From JAKASX01 sp035534495 (GTDB lineage Bacteria; Acidobacteriota; Terriglobia; Acidiferrales; UBA7541), in assembly GCA_035534495.1 (NCBI GenBank), contig DATLRW010000003.1, forward strand, positions 1 through 6,377: DNA of 6,377 bases. The letters are read 5' to 3'. The notes below the pieces were generated by a model. It was not told where the DNA came from. It made no database searches and saw only the letters and a program-made list of their open reading frames with translations. Below are positions 5,704-6,377 of this stretch, piece after piece. The position numbers were made by a program, and so were the translations under genes. The stretch's first letter is position 1. Every line of letters starts with the position of its first letter.

Positions 5704-5779
5704 GGGCCGCTAGCTCAGCTGGGAGAGCGCCTCGTTCGCAACGAGGAGGCCGTGGGTTCGAATCCCATGCGGTCCACCA
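5704..5779 (+). tRNA. tRNA-Ala (anticodon CGC)
   Basis: A complete 76-base cloverleaf. The acceptor stem GGGCCGC (5704-5710) pairs with GCGGTCC (5769-5775) and includes G3:U70, the main alanine identity pair. The D arm is GCTC/GAGC (5713-5716 with 5725-5728). The anticodon stem is CCTCG/CGAGG (5730-5734 with 5742-5746) around loop TTCGCAA, giving anticodon CGC at 5737-5739, which reads GCG. There is a five-base variable loop, and the T arm GTGGG/CCCAT has loop TTCGAAT. The discriminator is A5776 and CCA is encoded at 5777-5779. All standard stems pair with no mismatch beyond G-U, so the gene looks functional. A CGC isoacceptor fits a GC-rich genome that uses GCG codons often. Confidence 0.97.
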
Positions 5780-6257
5780 AATTCCCTCCGCAAGCCGCGC
5801 AGTTCCCCCTCCCCGCTTTTGCGACATACCCCTGCCGGTCGTGATGCCTCGGCCAGGCTCGTGATTGCTGTGAGCCGCGGACAGCGCGGAACGGCCAAGC
5901 AAGGAGTGCAAGCAAGGCTGCAATCCGGGCGTGTACTCAGTGCGTCTAGCCAGCAAATGAAAACTGATAAAGACCATGCCAAAGTAAAATCATTTGCAAT
6001 GCAAAGCCCGTTATGGTCCCGACTGCCGGGGCATGCGCGAGGACGATCGAACTCCAAAGGGCCGTGGCTGGGTGAAATCCATTCATATTCTGCGCTATTT
6101 CCCGCTGTGCAGATTTTCCCGTAGTGGGGCGCCCTTATAACTAATTGACAACGAAAAGATTGCTGCCATGAGGAGTCCCGGCTCGCCGGTGGCCATGCTC
6201 GTGCTCCGTTCAGCGGCGCACCGCAAGGAAACGACTCAGGATGCCGAGGAGGGCCAC
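5780..6257. other. Gene-free stretch between tRNA-Ala and the tautomerase gene
   Basis: About 480 bases without a gene I can support. The first part (to about 5940) is GC-rich with no coding signature. It carries a 9-base direct repeat CAAGCAAGG (5896-5904 and 5909-5917) and a small hairpin CCGCG/CGCGG (5875-5889). The stretch from about 5950 to 6005 is clearly richer in A and T. It contains GCAAATGA (5953-5960), its exact reverse complement TCATTTGC (5990-5997), and the 13-base palindrome TTTGCAATGCAAA (5993-6005). Near 6131-6150 are TATAAC and TTGACA elements, but no correctly spaced -35/-10 pair. The reading frame of the tautomerase gene stays open back to an ATG at 6168, without an SD or family similarity. 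I see no intrinsic terminator after the tRNA and no second copy of the tRNA 3' end. Confidence 0.6.
6247..6252 (+). promoter_or_regulatory. Strong Shine-Dalgarno of the tautomerase-family gene
   Basis: AGGAGG, within GAGGAGGG, ends five bases before the ATG at 6258. It decides the start over the in-frame ATG at 6168, and the resulting protein begins Met-Pro as the family requires. Confidence 0.85.
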
Positions 6258-6377
6258 ATGCCCCTGGTGCGATTTGACCTGTATGCGGGCCGCAGGGAAC
6301 AGGAGTTGAAAAAGTTGCTCGATACCGCTCACAGCGTCCTGGTGGAGGTATTCAAGCTGCCGGTTCGGGATCGCTAC
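6258..6377 (+). CDS. Tautomerase family protein, 5' part
   Basis: The first 40 residues of a small protein that runs off the window. It begins MPLVRFDLYAGR, followed by a helix with KKLLDTAHSVLVEVFKLPVRDRY. This pattern (Met-Pro, a hydrophobic strand, GR, an amphipathic helix with LLD..H..LVE.F..P..DR) is that of the tautomerase superfamily, probably the Tautomerase_2-like group. After Met removal, Pro1 is the catalytic base in this superfamily, which interconverts keto and enol forms or dehalogenates small acids. The substrate cannot be told from this fragment. A strong SD supports the start at 6258. An in-frame ATG at 6168 would bury the proline and is unlikely. It lies about 480 bases after tRNA-Ala with no other gene between, so it probably has its own promoter, which I could not identify. 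Confidence 0.8.
   Translation, partial: MPLVRFDLYAGRREQELKKLLDTAHSVLVEVFKLPVRDRY

Noticed and set aside
5687..5977. Minus-strand frame over the tRNA with a WDSNPRPPRCERGALPAEL-type sequence
   Set aside because: This is the well-known spurious translation of the complement of a tRNA gene, not a protein.
5819..6124. Plus-strand 101-codon frame in the region after the tRNA
   Set aside because: It would start at TTG, has no Shine-Dalgarno and a composition unlike the neighbouring genes, and I recognise no family.
6168..6257. N-terminal extension of the tautomerase gene to the ATG at 6168
   Set aside because: It has no SD, the 30 added residues resemble nothing, and it would prevent Pro from becoming the N-terminal residue. 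A strong SD precedes 6258.

Overview
The window is ordinary-looking, GC-rich bacterial chromosome with housekeeping and envelope genes. I saw no CRISPR array, phage module, transposase or toxin-antitoxin pair. The sucD-ndk linkage, a bicistronic tatA/B-tatC pair followed by an M28 peptidase, a DUF2905 membrane protein and a REP-like intergenic hairpin ending in GGAATGACA together suggest Acidobacteriota or a neighbouring phylum. That assignment is inference from gene content and family resemblance, not from a marker gene.

Layout, left to right. A rightward block (1-1303) holds the 3' end of sucD (succinyl-CoA ligase alpha subunit), ndk (nucleoside diphosphate kinase, GTG start) and a small two-helix DUF2905 membrane protein. 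A short convergent gap (1304-1456) carries a long imperfect hairpin that looks like a dispersed palindromic repeat. A leftward operon follows (3882 down to 1457): a TatA/TatB-type protein with a long Pro/Glu/Ala tail, TatC, and a secreted M28 metallopeptidase of the animal-type glutaminyl-cyclase kind. The last two are separated by one base, and the peptidase has its own Shine-Dalgarno inside the tatC end.

Divergent from the tat operon is a C-terminal processing (S41A) protease gene, 3984-5615. Two good promoters face away from each other in the roughly 100 bp between them and overlap: a near-consensus TTGACA-N17-TATCAT for tat and an extended -10 TGcTATACT for the protease. The protease gene ends in a GC-rich hairpin terminator. 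A complete tRNA-Ala(CGC) gene with its own promoter and encoded CCA follows (5704-5779). A gene-free, locally AT-richer stretch (5780-6257) leads to the start of a tautomerase-family gene that runs off the window.

Functionally there are two themes. One is energy and nucleotide metabolism: the NTP made by succinyl-CoA ligase and exchanged by Ndk. The other is the envelope: folded-protein export through Tat, with two exported hydrolases (M28/QC-like and Ctp) encoded beside the translocon. I found no convincing evidence of a wholly new system. The points most worth a second look are the overlapping tat/ctp promoters, the QC-like gene coupled to tatC, and the palindromic repeat.
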